This document shows, one piece after another, positions 1-10,600 of a stretch of DNA of 64,000 bases. The stretch is from Apoderus coryli (taxonomy: Eukaryota; Arthropoda; Insecta; Coleoptera; Attelabidae). The notes below the pieces were generated by a model. It did no database searches, had not been told where the DNA came from, and saw nothing but the letters and a program-made list of their open reading frames with translations. The DNA lies in the NCBI GenBank assembly GCA_911728435.2, contig OU452205.1:17304260-17368259 (forward strand), in the 5' to 3' direction. A program made the translations under genes and the position numbers. Within the stretch, counting starts at the first letter, position 1. Each line of letters starts with the position of its first letter.

Positions 1-90
1 ATCCGCAGACAAATCCTCGGATAAATCAGATTCAGTTTCATTAAAAGTATTTGTAACTGTTGATGGGGTCATTAATGTAACATTTTTCAT
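1..90 (-). CDS. possible partial coding sequence running off the window start
   Basis: Reading leftward from an ATG at 88-90, 30 codons stay open to the window edge and encode an acidic, Ser/Thr-rich start (MKNVTLMTPSTVTNTF...ESDLSED). The frame is also open upstream of the ATG for about 20 codons (YVKLVYIRTNRKFL), so the ATG may be internal. I do not recognise it; a transposon accessory protein or an exon of a host gene are both possible. Weak: length alone could be chance. Confidence 0.2.
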   Translation of the reverse strand, partial: MKNVTLMTPSTVTNTFNETESDLSEDLSAD

Positions 91-1190
91 TTCGGCACGG
101 TTATTGCGTAAGAATTTCCGATTAGTTCGTATGTAAACGAGCTTCACATATTATAGCGATGGCGTAAGAACTAAGCAACAGCTATCACTAGACGTGTTGC
201 AGCATGTTGAAACAAGCAGTAAGACCGTTAGGTACCAACTTTAACGTAATATTGAAGCGAATATTACCGGGAATATTACCCCGAAAATTAACGAAATTTT
301 TCGGAGATATTACAGTAACAATGTAACGTTACCGGATGGTAGAGGTAATATTACGTAATATAACTGGAAATTCTGATGGTAATATTCGGACCGTGCATCA
401 CTAGTGCGGACGTTCCATGTCGCGCAGTTCAAATGTTTGTGGAACCTAAAAAGGTGCCACGAGTACAGGACACGAGCAGCTCTACAGTTCCAAATCCTGA
501 AGCTGAACGGCCATTAGAATGTGTACCATTTGGCAACAACAGCAATTGTCTCCACATACAGTTAAAATTATGATTATGTCGTATGGCAGACAACGAAAGA
601 GAGAAAACAAAAATCCGTAGTAGGAGACTTGGTGAAAATAAAAACATTCCTTGATTTCCCCATCAAATCCTAGCAGTGAGGCTTTATCCAACCTTTATTG
701 TATCTTGGTTTTCCTAGTCGTAATACATACTTATCACTGCGAACAGCTTACATTTCGCGTTCCGTGGTGGTTTACTTCCTTTTAGGTGTATTTTATGTAT
801 ATTGTTTTCTAATGTCTGTTTTAAGTATTAAGATCTTCATGTGTAACTAATTTTTGTGTACAAGCTATATAATAATGGATTTTAATTTTAATAATTTAAT
901 TAATAAATAAATTATAAGATAGCCTACTCTTGTAAACGTCTCATTTAATTTTATTAATACATTATGAATGCTCAGAGTGTTAAATTCATTCTCATTTGCA
1001 CTGATTTCGAAATAATTCAAATCACACAATACTAACTGATTTGACCATGGAGTGTACACATGTTACGTCACCAGCCAATAAATCTATGTTCGATAACATT
1101 ATAAGATTAAGTAAACTACTAAACTGGTGGCAATCTGACTCATAAGAAAAGTTTCAATAAAATAAATAATAAACAAATTTGTTTATATCG
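91..1190. other. no gene seen; cluster of ATATTAC palindromes at 246-386
   Basis: No convincing gene. Around 246-386 the motif AATATTAC or its complement recurs about seven times, once as the full palindrome GTAATATTAC (345-354), which looks like subterminal transposon sequence. A 65-codon open frame at 376-573 has no recognisable features. The rest is AT-rich. Confidence 0.4.
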
Positions 1191-1193
1191 CAT

Positions 1194-1846
1194 TATACAG
1201 GGTTTTTAAATGAATATCGGGGTTTTAGCGCTTCATAATCTCTATTGCATTAAACTTGTTTCAAATGAAAAAGCAACTCAAACAGTTTTCCTAAAAGCTT
1301 ACAAGTGTTCAATATGAGAACTATTTGTCACCCGGCACACATCAAGTCTATAGCCGAGTTCTTCCCAAACGTTGCAAAGTGTGTCTTGAGCAATTCTGTT
1401 TCTTAATTCGGGGAGGTCAGCTGGTAGCGGAGGAACACTATCTTTGATGAAGTCCCAAAGGTAGAAATCGCATGGCGTTAGATCGGGTGACCGTGGAGGC
1501 CAGGCTAAACACGCTCTGTCATTAGGCCCTTTGCGGGAAAGGCCCATAAACTTTCCGCCGGGATATGGCACATAACAACATTCATCTTAGGGGAGTCTCG
1601 TTGCACTTGTACCATCTAGTGAGGATTTTCTGAGCCCCAGATCCGCACATTATGAGTGTTAACATGTCCACTACGGTGAAATGTCGATTCATCACTGAAG
1701 ACAACACGACTGACAAAACATGCGCACTGGTGCAAACAAACAAAACTGAGTTGCTCTTTCATTTGATGTATAATTTATAATTGTAGGTTAATAAATATTA
1801 TAAAGCGTTAAAACCTCGATATTCATCTATAAACACCCCGTATATT
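1194..1846 (-). mobile_element. mariner-like (IS630/Tc1 superfamily) deletion derivative
   Basis: Terminal inverted repeats are seen: left 1194-1234 (tatacagggt...ggttttagcgctt) matches the reverse complement of right 1801-1846 (tatacggggtg...ggttttaacgcttt). TA-rich flanks fit a TA target. The element is about 650 bp, roughly half an autonomous size, and carries remains of its transposase on the minus strand. Confidence 0.8.
1299..1785 (-). pseudogene. mariner-like transposase remnant
   Basis: Read on the minus strand, about 1740-1560 gives VVFSDESTFHRSGHVN and VRIWGSENPH, with the first catalytic Asp in SDEST. 1571-1299 gives AWPPRSPDLTPCDFYLWDF with the last catalytic Asp block, then a C-terminal tail. 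The middle, with the second catalytic Asp (usually QDGAP.H), is missing and there is a stop, so it is inactive. It belongs to the insect mariner-like group with the WP.RSPDLTP.D signature. Confidence 0.75.
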
Positions 1847-2018
1847 AAATTTGCGTAAGGAGTATAGACACCGAGGGATCACTAAGCCATGTTTCAGTTA
1901 CAACAAAAACGTCCAACCCGTAATCACACAATATTTGTCTAACACAATCGAAAGAATGTAACAATGATCTGATGTTTACGTGTGCGCGATTTTTAAGTTG
2001 GCCAGGAAAGGAGGAAAA
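1847..2018 (-). pseudogene. LINE apurinic endonuclease fragment
   Basis: The minus strand encodes NIRSLLHSFDCVRQILCDYG then LDVFVVTETWL, the N-terminal part of a Jockey/CR1-type exonuclease-endonuclease-phosphatase domain (NIRSL with catalytic Asn, TETWL with catalytic Glu). It is sandwiched between the mariner-like element and the MITE at 2019, so both ends are cut. Only about 55 residues remain. Confidence 0.7.
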
Positions 2019-2275
2019 TACAGTAGAGTCTCCGTAACGTGAACGTCCCATAACGTGAATATCCGTAAACGTGAACGGCCAAATTGGTATTCAGCCTATT
2101 CTAAAACGTGACCTCCAAAAATATCGCCTCTATACGTGAAAAAAAAATATTTGTACAGTTTTACGGCGGCATTCTCAACTTTAGTGCTTTTGCATAAGGC
2201 CGCCAATTACATTTAGTAACAGTAACATGAACACATTCATCCCTAATTAGTTCACGTGATCGAGACTCTACTGTA
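2019..2275. mobile_element. pogo/Tigger-type MITE
   Basis: Perfect terminal inverted repeats: TACAGTAGAGTCTC at 2019-2032 and its complement ending at 2275. The CAGTAGAGTCTC end and TA borders are typical of the pogo branch. The interior has several CGTGAAC copies near both ends (for example CCGTAACGTGAAC), likely subterminal binding motifs. 257 bp, no coding capacity. Confidence 0.8.
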
Positions 2276-2329
2276 CATTAAAAATATTAAACAAAATAGA
2301 AATAATTAAATGAAATGAAAGTAAGATCA

Positions 2330-2895
2330 CTTATCCGTGTGGTTTAAAATTTTAAGCCAAGCTCTTCACTGTCACTTTTCCTGGCATAACACTATTGTTT
2401 TTACACCAAACATATTTAAACTTTTTACTACGTAATTGTGTTGCCTTTGCGAACAATTGTCTTCCTTATCCATATCTTCATCAATAAAAATTTTACGCTT
2501 TTCACCGCCCAGACCATAGTTATCAGATAACTCCTTTGATTCTTCTCTTTTGCATTATTTCTCCGCGTAGTTTTATGTTTTTTAATGTACCTCAGACAGG
2601 CTTATTGGTTTTTTGCTAGCGAGTATTTTGGCTGTGACATCATTGTTGTTTATGTCTATGCCTAATCTTTTGAAAACCCTTACAACAGCGTTAATAAGAT
2701 TTTCCTCTTGTGGCATTCTAAATAAAATGAATTCCTTCTTTAGTTTCTGTCTTGTTTTCCCTCTTCTTAAGTTGAGAAATTTCAATCTTCATCTGTTGCA
2801 TCTTAATTTTCATACTACTGTTATCCCTTTTCATACCTATATAATCCTTCTGCATTTCTTTCAACGTCCTGATATTAACAGGACTCCATAATACC
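2330..2895 (-). pseudogene. probable LINE ORF1 remnant (coiled coil plus RRM-like block)
   Basis: The minus strand gives a charged heptad-like stretch (MKIKMQQMKIEISQLKKRE), then RMPQEENLINAVVRVFKRLG and IDINNNDV, and, after frameshifts, FIDEDMDKEDN. This order (coiled coil, then an EN....V....LGI.I...DI block) resembles non-LTR ORF1 proteins. Several frame changes are needed, so it is dead. Moderate confidence in class, none in family. Confidence 0.45.
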
Positions 2896-3379
2896 CTATT
2901 TAAATTCCAAAGACCACAAATTATTCGAACTTTGCACTAAAAAGCTGTATACCATTGTTCAATGTTCGATTGAGGACTAATAATACTTTCTCTCAAGGTA
3001 GCGGGTGTCGATGATGTTGCGTAGTACCATTGAGATATAAGGAGTCGCTATAAGCATTATTTTACATTGTACACAAACGGGTGCATTGGGTGGGGCGTAA
3101 TCGTATTCCAACATGGCGGATTCTCCAGAGCCGCATTAACTATTTTTGTTGACGTTTTTGCTTTTAATTTGCAGCTTGGGTTTATACTTTATTTTGAAAT
3201 GTTAAGCACGGTACAAAATACTTAAATATAGCTAATTATTGATATTTGATACCTAAATCCAGGAATAAAAGACGTTAGTACTTTATAAATTATATATTAA
3301 TACCCCTTAAACAAAACAATTTTATTTAAATGTTGCGCTATGCTTATCCACTTTATTTTTACTTAAATAATACATCCTG

Positions 3380-3881
3380 GTATTAACATATTTAGTCGCA
3401 ATAGATTTGATCAGTAAATGTATATGGTTATCAAACACTGATTTGATCAAAACCGTGCACAACTAAATTAGGAAAAATATTACTATTTACAAATTTCTTT
3501 AAAACAACGTTTATTATGAATCCTGCGGACAACTTTCCATTAGTAGCTACTACATGATTTTTTATGATCTTTTCGGATTGTAAGCAAACGTCTAAAACAT
3601 CTTTTGAAGGAATTTGTAAATCTTTTTTTGCCTTCATTTTAATAAAAGAATAACACTTATTAATGCATCTCGACATTCTCTGCAAATAATTTGCTTCTTT
3701 AAACTAAAAACAACAAATCCAGCAATATAAACAATAATGAATTTCGAAAATTCAGAAAATGGTCCAGGAAGATAATCATGATCTGGATAAATTATATTTG
3801 TGTACATTTCTCGTTGGTATCCAATTAATTCGAGACACATATTCTGTCCAGATATGTCTACGAGCAGGATCTTTAGGAAAT
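3380..3881 (-). pseudogene. P-superfamily transposase C-terminal remnant (copy A)
   Basis: In two minus-strand frames: FIIVYIAGFVVFSLKKQIIC with CRECRDAL, then KAKKDLQIPSKDVLDVCLQS and VVLKKFVNSNIFPNLVVHGF. The pattern YIAGFVV..L....C..C matches the C-terminal region of THAP9/P-element-like transposases. A frameshift near 3660 separates the pieces, and the catalytic core is absent. Confidence 0.65.
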
Positions 3882-4132
3882 CTAAAAACCAGAATATGTT
3901 TTTAACACACATTTAGGGGTCTTTTTTGCTAGAAAGTGATGAAAAAGTAGAGAGTTTGAGAGTAGAAATCAAGTAAAAGAATTTGTAAAAGAAAATAAAC
4001 TACAATGCACGTATCAATTGTTCAGTGCAGAAAGAGAATGCTACCAGACTCCTATAATAATGTGTTTTAATAAGTTCGCCTAAAAAACCCTAAATACGTC
4101 CATGTACAATGTTTACAATATTTGGTACACAC

Positions 4133-4209
4133 CTATGAAACGTTATTCCTGATATTTTCTGGTCGATTTCACTTCTACTACTGCAACTACGCACAGCACA
4201 GGACACCAT
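4133..4209 (-). pseudogene. THAP-domain first exon of P-superfamily transposase (copy A)
   Basis: From the ATG at 4209 the frame reads MVSCAVRSCSSRSEIDQK and ends ITFHR at a donor (gtgtgt). The next acceptor is at 3882-3883, giving FPKDPARRHIWTEYV. Together these are the first half of a C2CH THAP finger (paired Cys, then FHRFPKDP.R...W). The remainder of the finger breaks off shortly after. Confidence 0.7.
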
Positions 4210-4394
4210 TATAGTATATTGTCAAATAACCGTCCAAAAAAACACGAAAAACTTAAGTAAACTTGTAAAATACTCGTAAATAACACTATAAACTTGAAAG
4301 CACGACAAATGATAGATATCGTATACCAATATGGCGTACCTGCACCCGCTTTTGGCCACGTTAGAGCGTCTCCCCCCACCTCAATGCGTAGTAC

Positions 4395-5090
4395 TCTCTC
4401 TCTCATAATACCCCTCATCTTCATACATGTGGACACAACCATAATTTATATATGCAAGACTTCTGGTTGTACTCACCACAATCTCATTGACATACATAAT
4501 TTCATATAAAATTAATGTCATATTTAATAACATTTGCTATATTTGACTATTGTTAAGTAAATCGTGGGAATTAAATTAAACCAATATTAGTAGCTGTCAT
4601 TAAATGTTCGTTGCATAATATACCATAATGTCTGCTTATCTGCCATTAGACAATAATAAGGTATTTTTTTGGTTGTTAAACAATTCATTTACGCTAAAAT
4701 GTAACAATCTCTTTATCATCAAGTTGCTTCATCTGCTACGGTTAGCATTAATGACATATATCTCCATTCAATTTGTCGAATCATATTGTTCTTGACACGC
4801 CACGACTTCCCAAATTGTATGTCAACAATCCTAGTGCACATATAAAATCAAACCATAAATAGGTTTTGATCACTTTAAATGAAGCTTTGCTGAACATTCT
4901 CTTGCAGTGTCCCTTCTCTTTCAGTGATGTTCTTCTTCGGTATTTTAGTTTAAGCAAAACTAGGAGTACTCTGATATTGTTTTTGTCATGATCGGGACGA
5001 TTGCGTTTTCACAAGTGTTAAAAACATTGTTGCTGTAGTTTCCTTTCTGGACGGATTTTTAAAATCTGTTTTTAAAATTATATATTTTAT
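4395..5090. other. no gene seen
   Basis: AT-rich sequence between the P-superfamily element and the LINE. I see no coding block, repeat arms or recognisable signal. Confidence 0.4.
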
Positions 5091-5094
5091 TTAG

Positions 5095-7345
5095 AAAGAA
5101 ATTACCACAAGGAAAAAATTCAACCCATGGTTTACTGAAACAATAAAGAAGTTGATCAATTTAAAAGATAGGGCCTTTCTTAAATTTAAACGCTCAAAAT
5201 TACCAGGGCACTGGAACTATTACAAGGATTTGAAAAATGAACTAACAAACGCTATTCGTAGAGAAAAAAAAGCCTATTTAGAGTTTCAATTAACAAACAA
5301 ATGCGATCAAAGGAATCTGTGGAAACAATTAGAATTTCTAAATATATACAGAAAAAAGAATATCAACAGAACAATACCAAATCACTTAAACATCCCAAAT
5401 ACTATAAATAAACATTTTCTTACATCATCCCAATATATGCCTGCCGATATCGAACTAACCAATTTTTATAATATCAATAAATTTCCTAATTTTCAACATC
5501 ATTTTGAATTTACACTCGTTGATGAGTCAGAAATTAGCAGCCATATTAATAGCATCAAATCCAATGCTGTAGGGCCTGATAAAATTAACATAAATATGAT
5601 TCAAATGTGTTGTCCTTTTGTACTTCCCCACATTACTAACATAATCAATTCATGTATTTTGGATAAAGTTTTTCCGGATTGCTGGAAAATCTCGAAAGTG
5701 TTTCCTTTACCTAAGAAAGTACAAATAACGGATCTCAATGACCTTCGACCGATTTCTCTTTTGTCACCTATGTCAAAGATTTTAGAAAAATTAATGTACA
5801 AGCAAATCTATAATTTTGTTTGTAATTATGATATTATACCTTACAAACAGTCAGGTTTTAGAAGAGGATACAGCTGCATGACTGCCCTTCTAGATATGGT
5901 TGATGACACGCGCATTAATGAAAAGCTACTTGAATAATAGATCTCAATACGTAGAGACAGACAGAGGTACATCAGAGTGGGGTAATATCATGTCCGGGGT
6001 TCCCCAAGGCTCAGTTTTGGCTCCTTTGATGTTTTGTATATACACATCCAATATATATAAGTGTTTGGTAAATTGTCAAAATTATGAATACGCCGATGAT
6101 CGCCAAATAAAATATTCATTTGATTTCAATAACCTAAATATGGCATTAGAAATATTTAACAGGGATATATATAGCTTAGTGGAAACATCGAGAAAGCACC
6201 AAATGCTTATCAATCCGTCCAAATCAATATTGTTACTTTTTGGGAAGAATAAAGACATTGCAAAGCAATTATTTAAAGTGAAGATTGACAATCAAGTAAT
6301 ACCTTCCAAACAATCTGCAAAGAGTTTAGGGTTGGAAATAGATACTAACTTAAGATTTAGTCAGCATATTTCTGCTAATCTGAATAAAGCCTATGCCAAT
6401 CTAAAACTCTTATATCCTCACCGACACTCATTACCGATATATTTAAAAATCAAGCTTACTGAGGCGCTGGTTTTAAGCTTTTTCAATTATTGCGATGTAG
6501 TGTATGGACCATGTTTGACCAAGTATGACAAGGACCGGATACAACGGATACAGAAGTGCTGCTTGAGATATATCTATGGCATCCGCAAGTATGAGCACGT
6601 TTCACATAAACTCAAAACTTGCCGGTGGTTGGACATGGGGAATCGAAGGAGACTTCATTCTGCATGTTTATTTCATTCTATTATTATGTTTAAAAATCCA
6701 CCGTACCTATACAACAAAATTGGTTTCAGATCAGATGTGCATACACTGAATCTTCGTTTTAAAGGTCTTCTGTCCCCCCCGCCTCATAAAAGTGCTCTAT
6801 TTCTTAGATCATTTTCTTTTAATATTTATGTTGTATACAATAATCTACCAGCACGTCTGAAGGAACTCAGTTCTGCGCGTTTTAGGAACTCCTATCGGAG
6901 CCTTCTGTTACAAAATATGTAAGCATTTGTTATATTATCATCTTCGTTATTTTCTAAATGTGTTTTTAGTTTATTTCTATATTTCTATAAATATATGATA
7001 TTATGAAAAATGTATGATAATGACCTTACATTATAAATCATTATAAATCAGCAATTTGTATGCAATATCACGTTGGGGGTATATAGGGAAATGTTTTCGA
7101 ATGATGTTCACTCAATAGGAATATTTTTTTTTTATTTTTTATCTTTTGTTATGACAGAATGGGAAGAGAGAGAGGAAAAAGAAAAACAACTTTAGTTTAG
7201 ATTAGGTATGGGTCAGAATTTAATATCAGCACCGCTGCCTTCTAACCCTTTTCGTAGTCATTTATATTATTAAATTTAGTATTAAGAATAATGTTTTTGT
7301 AATTATAATTTGATTGCGAATAAACTATTATTATTATTATTTTAT
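5095..7345 (+). mobile_element. Jockey/CR1-type LINE, 5'-truncated, (TTA)n tail
   Basis: It lacks ORF1 and endonuclease, starts inside the linker before reverse transcriptase, and ends at aataaactattattattatt (7318-7343), a typical non-LTR tail. It is sense-oriented to alpha-Spectrin and lies just upstream of the exon at 7441. The ORF carries a deletion and frame change (see next entry). Confidence 0.8.
5104..6922 (+). pseudogene. LINE reverse transcriptase with motif A deleted
   Basis: Frame 1 to 5937 carries NPWFTETIKKLINL, FPDCWKISKVFPLPKK, LRPISLLSPMSKILEKLMY and KQSGFRRGYS. Frame 2 from about 5900 resumes at SYLNNRSQYVETD with motif B (SGVPQGSVLAPLMF) and motif C (YEYADDRQ), then the thumb and C-terminal region ending at 6922. 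Between LLDMVDDT and SYLNNR the ~50 residues holding motif A (the F..AFD aspartate) are gone and the frame shifts, so the enzyme is inactive although YADD survives. Confidence 0.8.
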
Positions 7346-7440
7346 AAAAGCATAATATGTAGCTTGTCCGAACATCTCGCAACATTATTTTACTTTTTGG
7401 TAAATATTGAAAGGATTGAAATGTTTTTTTTTCTGGATAG

Positions 7441-7662
7441 GAACACCGAACGGAGATTGACGCTCGCGCAGGAACATTCCACGCCCTGGAACAGTTCGGT
7501 CAGCAATTATTAAACTCTAACCATTATGCTAGTCCTGAGATTCAAGAGAAATTGGAACAATTAAATGCTGCCCGTGCTGATTTGGAGCGTGCCTGGATTA
7601 ATAGACGATTGCAGTTGGATCAGAATTTGGAGTTAAATCTGTTCTACCGTGATTGTGAACAG
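7441..7662 (+). CDS. alpha-Spec: alpha-Spectrin exon 1 of the window
   Basis: The exon opens after the acceptor at 7439-7440 with [13 protein letters not shown] and closes with LFYRDCEQ before gtaaat. It is 74 codons, phase 0 at both ends. It covers helices of the repeat that lies downstream of the SH3-containing region in known alpha-spectrins. The acceptor is preceded by a T-run. The preceding exon was not found in 1-7440, so that intron extends past the window start. Confidence 0.95.
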
Positions 7663-10600
7663 GTAAATTATAAACAATATTATCGATTGAACTGCTTGCA
7701 ATCGGATGTTTTGTTATCAATTTAGGCTGAAAATTGGATGTCAGACCGTGAAGCCTTCATAGCATCAGATGAAGTAGACTCCAATGGTGACAATGTGGAG
7801 GCTTTGATCAAGAAACACGAAGATTTTGATAAAGCTATTAATGCTCATGAAGAGAAAATCGCTCAGTTACAAACTCTGGCTGATCAGTTGATTAGTCGAG
7901 ATCATTATGCGTCGCAACCAATTGATGATAAGCGCAAACAAGTTCTAGATAGGTGGAGACATTTGAAAGATGCTTTAATTGGTAAGAATAATATATCTTC
8001 TAAGACGATATTGTTGCTTACATTTAAAGAATTACAAAATATAACTTGATTTTCATTTACAGAAAAGCGTTCTAAGCTGGGCGAAAGTCAAACTTTACAA
8101 CAATTTTCACGAGATGCTGACGAGATTGAAAATTGGATCGCTGAGAAGCTTCAATTGGCTACGGAGGAGAGTTACAAAGATCCAGCTAATATTCAATCGA
8201 AACACCAGAAACATCAAGCGTTTGAAGCTGAATTAGCAGCGAACGCTGACCGTATCCAAACTGTTTTAGCTAATGGAGCAAACTTGATCGATAAGAGACA
8301 ATGTGCTGGGTAAGATAATTTAGACCAATCACTTTTTGATGATTTACAATATTTATGGATTTATGTTTAGATCTGAGGATGCTGTTCAGAAGCGCCTTGA
8401 ATCCATTGCTGATCAATGGGAATTTCTTACCCAGAAAACTACAGAAAAGAGTTTGAAATTGAAGGAAGCCAACAAGCAACGAACATACATTGCTGCTGTG
8501 AAAGATTTAGACTTTTGGTTGGGTGAAGTCGAAAGTTTATTGACGAGCGAAGATGCCGGTAAAGATTTGGCGTCTGTTCAGAATTTGATGAAAAAACACC
8601 AGTTGGTCGAGGCTGATATTCAACATCATGAGGACCGAATTAAAGGTAAGTAGTATTTTCATCTTTTGAATATTTTAATAGATGAATACAAGAATATGAA
8701 AACTAATTGTTTATTTGCCTCATATGCAGATATGAATGATCAAGCTGACAGTCTTATTGAGTCTGGTCAGTTTGATACTGCATCTATCCAAGAGAAACGT
8801 CAATCCATCAATGAACGTTACGAACGTATCAAGAATTTGGCAGCTCATCGTCAGGCGAGACTCAATGAGGCAAATACATTGCATCAGTTCTTCCGCGATA
8901 TCGCTGATGAAGAGAGTTGGATCAAGGAGAAAAAACTGTTGGTGGGTTCAGATGATTACGGACGAGATTTGACGGGAGTGCAGAATTTGAAGAAGAAACA
9001 CAAGAGGTAGGATATTATAAATATATAATATGTATTTAAAAAGTATTTCTACTAGTTGAGCCGTATTAACTAGTTCAGAGTATGGTTGTTTATGTTGCTA
9101 CCTTGATTTATATTTACTTGTTGGTTTGACATCCACAATATTTAATTTAATTTGTAATAATAATTTTTGTCGTTCACAGCTGTCAAATATAGTTTGAAAC
9201 TCGGACCTGTATCATTAACACAGTAAGAAAAACAAGCAATGCGAAGGACAGTTTCGTTTTTGTGGTTTTGATATACCTACTTATGGTCGTCTTTCATAAA
9301 TAAATAAATAAATAAGCGTTTATTGCCCAACAGAATAAATCCCTTTACAGAGCAACATATAATACAACATTATAAATAATAAACAATAACAAAGATAATA
9401 AATCAAATTAAATTACAGCAAATCAAGCAAACCAAAATCAATCACAATCAAGAAACTAAACGGAATAATATTGAACAAAATAACAAATTAACTTCATTAG
9501 CATTACATCACACCCTAAAATCGATTTTACCATTTAAAAGACCGTACAAAAATTTCAAAGAAGCAAGGATTCTACGGAACTCCAAGCTACGGACGTTAAA
9601 TCTATTCCAGCATCGAACTATCCCACCCTCTTTCTGGATAAACGCCATCAGATTTATATACGAGATATTTGAGGAATTTCCTTTGAATTTTTTCAATGGC
9701 GTGCTTATGGACCTCATAAATAGGATACCAGATGATTGAACAATACTCTAGTTTCGAACGAACGTAAGAGAAATACAATGTTTTCAATGCGTTAATATTT
9801 TTAAAGCAATTTCTAACAATGAAACCATAAACCCTAATCGCTTCATTCGCCTTTAAGTTAATATGAGGAACGAAAGACAATCTCGAGTCAAACGTAACAC
9901 CCAAATCGGTAGAAGTTGCACATCTCTCGAGAACAGTCTGTCCAAGTCGATACTGAAAATTAAAAACAGTTTTCCTTCTCGAATAAGACATGCATTTACA
10001 CTTCTTAGCATTTAGATATAGCTTGTTATTGTTACACCAACTCTCCATCGCCTCAAGCTCACTCTGAAGACCTATGCAGTCCTCGTACGACACGATAGTG
10101 GCGAACAGCTTGACATCGTCAGCGAAAAACAACCTGTTAACTTGCAGACACTCGTTAAGATCGTTAATGAAGATCAAGAAAAGTAGGGGACCCAAGTTTG
10201 AACCCTGAGGCACACCAGAGGATGCTTTATATTTTTTGGAATTGTAGCCATTATAAACTACATACTGTAGTCTGTTTCGAAGATATGAAATAAACAACGA
10301 TTTCAGGTTATTGACAAACCCATAGCTGTCCAGCTTCCGAATTAGCACCCCATGATCCAACCTGTCGAAAGCCTTGGCAAAGTCGGTATAAATAACATCT
10401 AGCTGTTTTGATCTATAATTTACGATCCTGGGCACGCCATCAATGTACTTTATTTTAAGATCTTTTTCCCCATTTGAAATGCGTTCCCTTAACTTCACTC
10501 TCAGATCCGTGTACTCCCTCAGTTGAAGTGGCGTTTTATCAGATGTTATAAAAACTCGATCACCACCGGTATCTATATCCTTGAGCTTGTATGAGTTGCG

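Larger units (their letters stand above)
3028..4386 (-). mobile_element. P-superfamily DNA transposon, deleted copy A, with 8-bp target duplication
   Basis: Imperfect inverted repeats of ~28 bp begin CATTGAG at both ends (3028 and, complementary, 4386). They are flanked by identical 8-bp sequences CGTAGTAC at 3020-3027 and 4387-4394, the P-superfamily target-site signature. The interior encodes a THAP zinc-finger start and a C-terminal transposase piece on the minus strand, with the RNase-H-like core missing. A second copy lies inverted at 33827. Confidence 0.85.

Noticed and set aside
1..7440. Missing upstream alpha-Spectrin exons
   Set aside because: I looked for spectrin-repeat motifs and the SH3 (ALYDY) on both strands and found none; the region contains only transposon material, so the preceding exon lies before the window.
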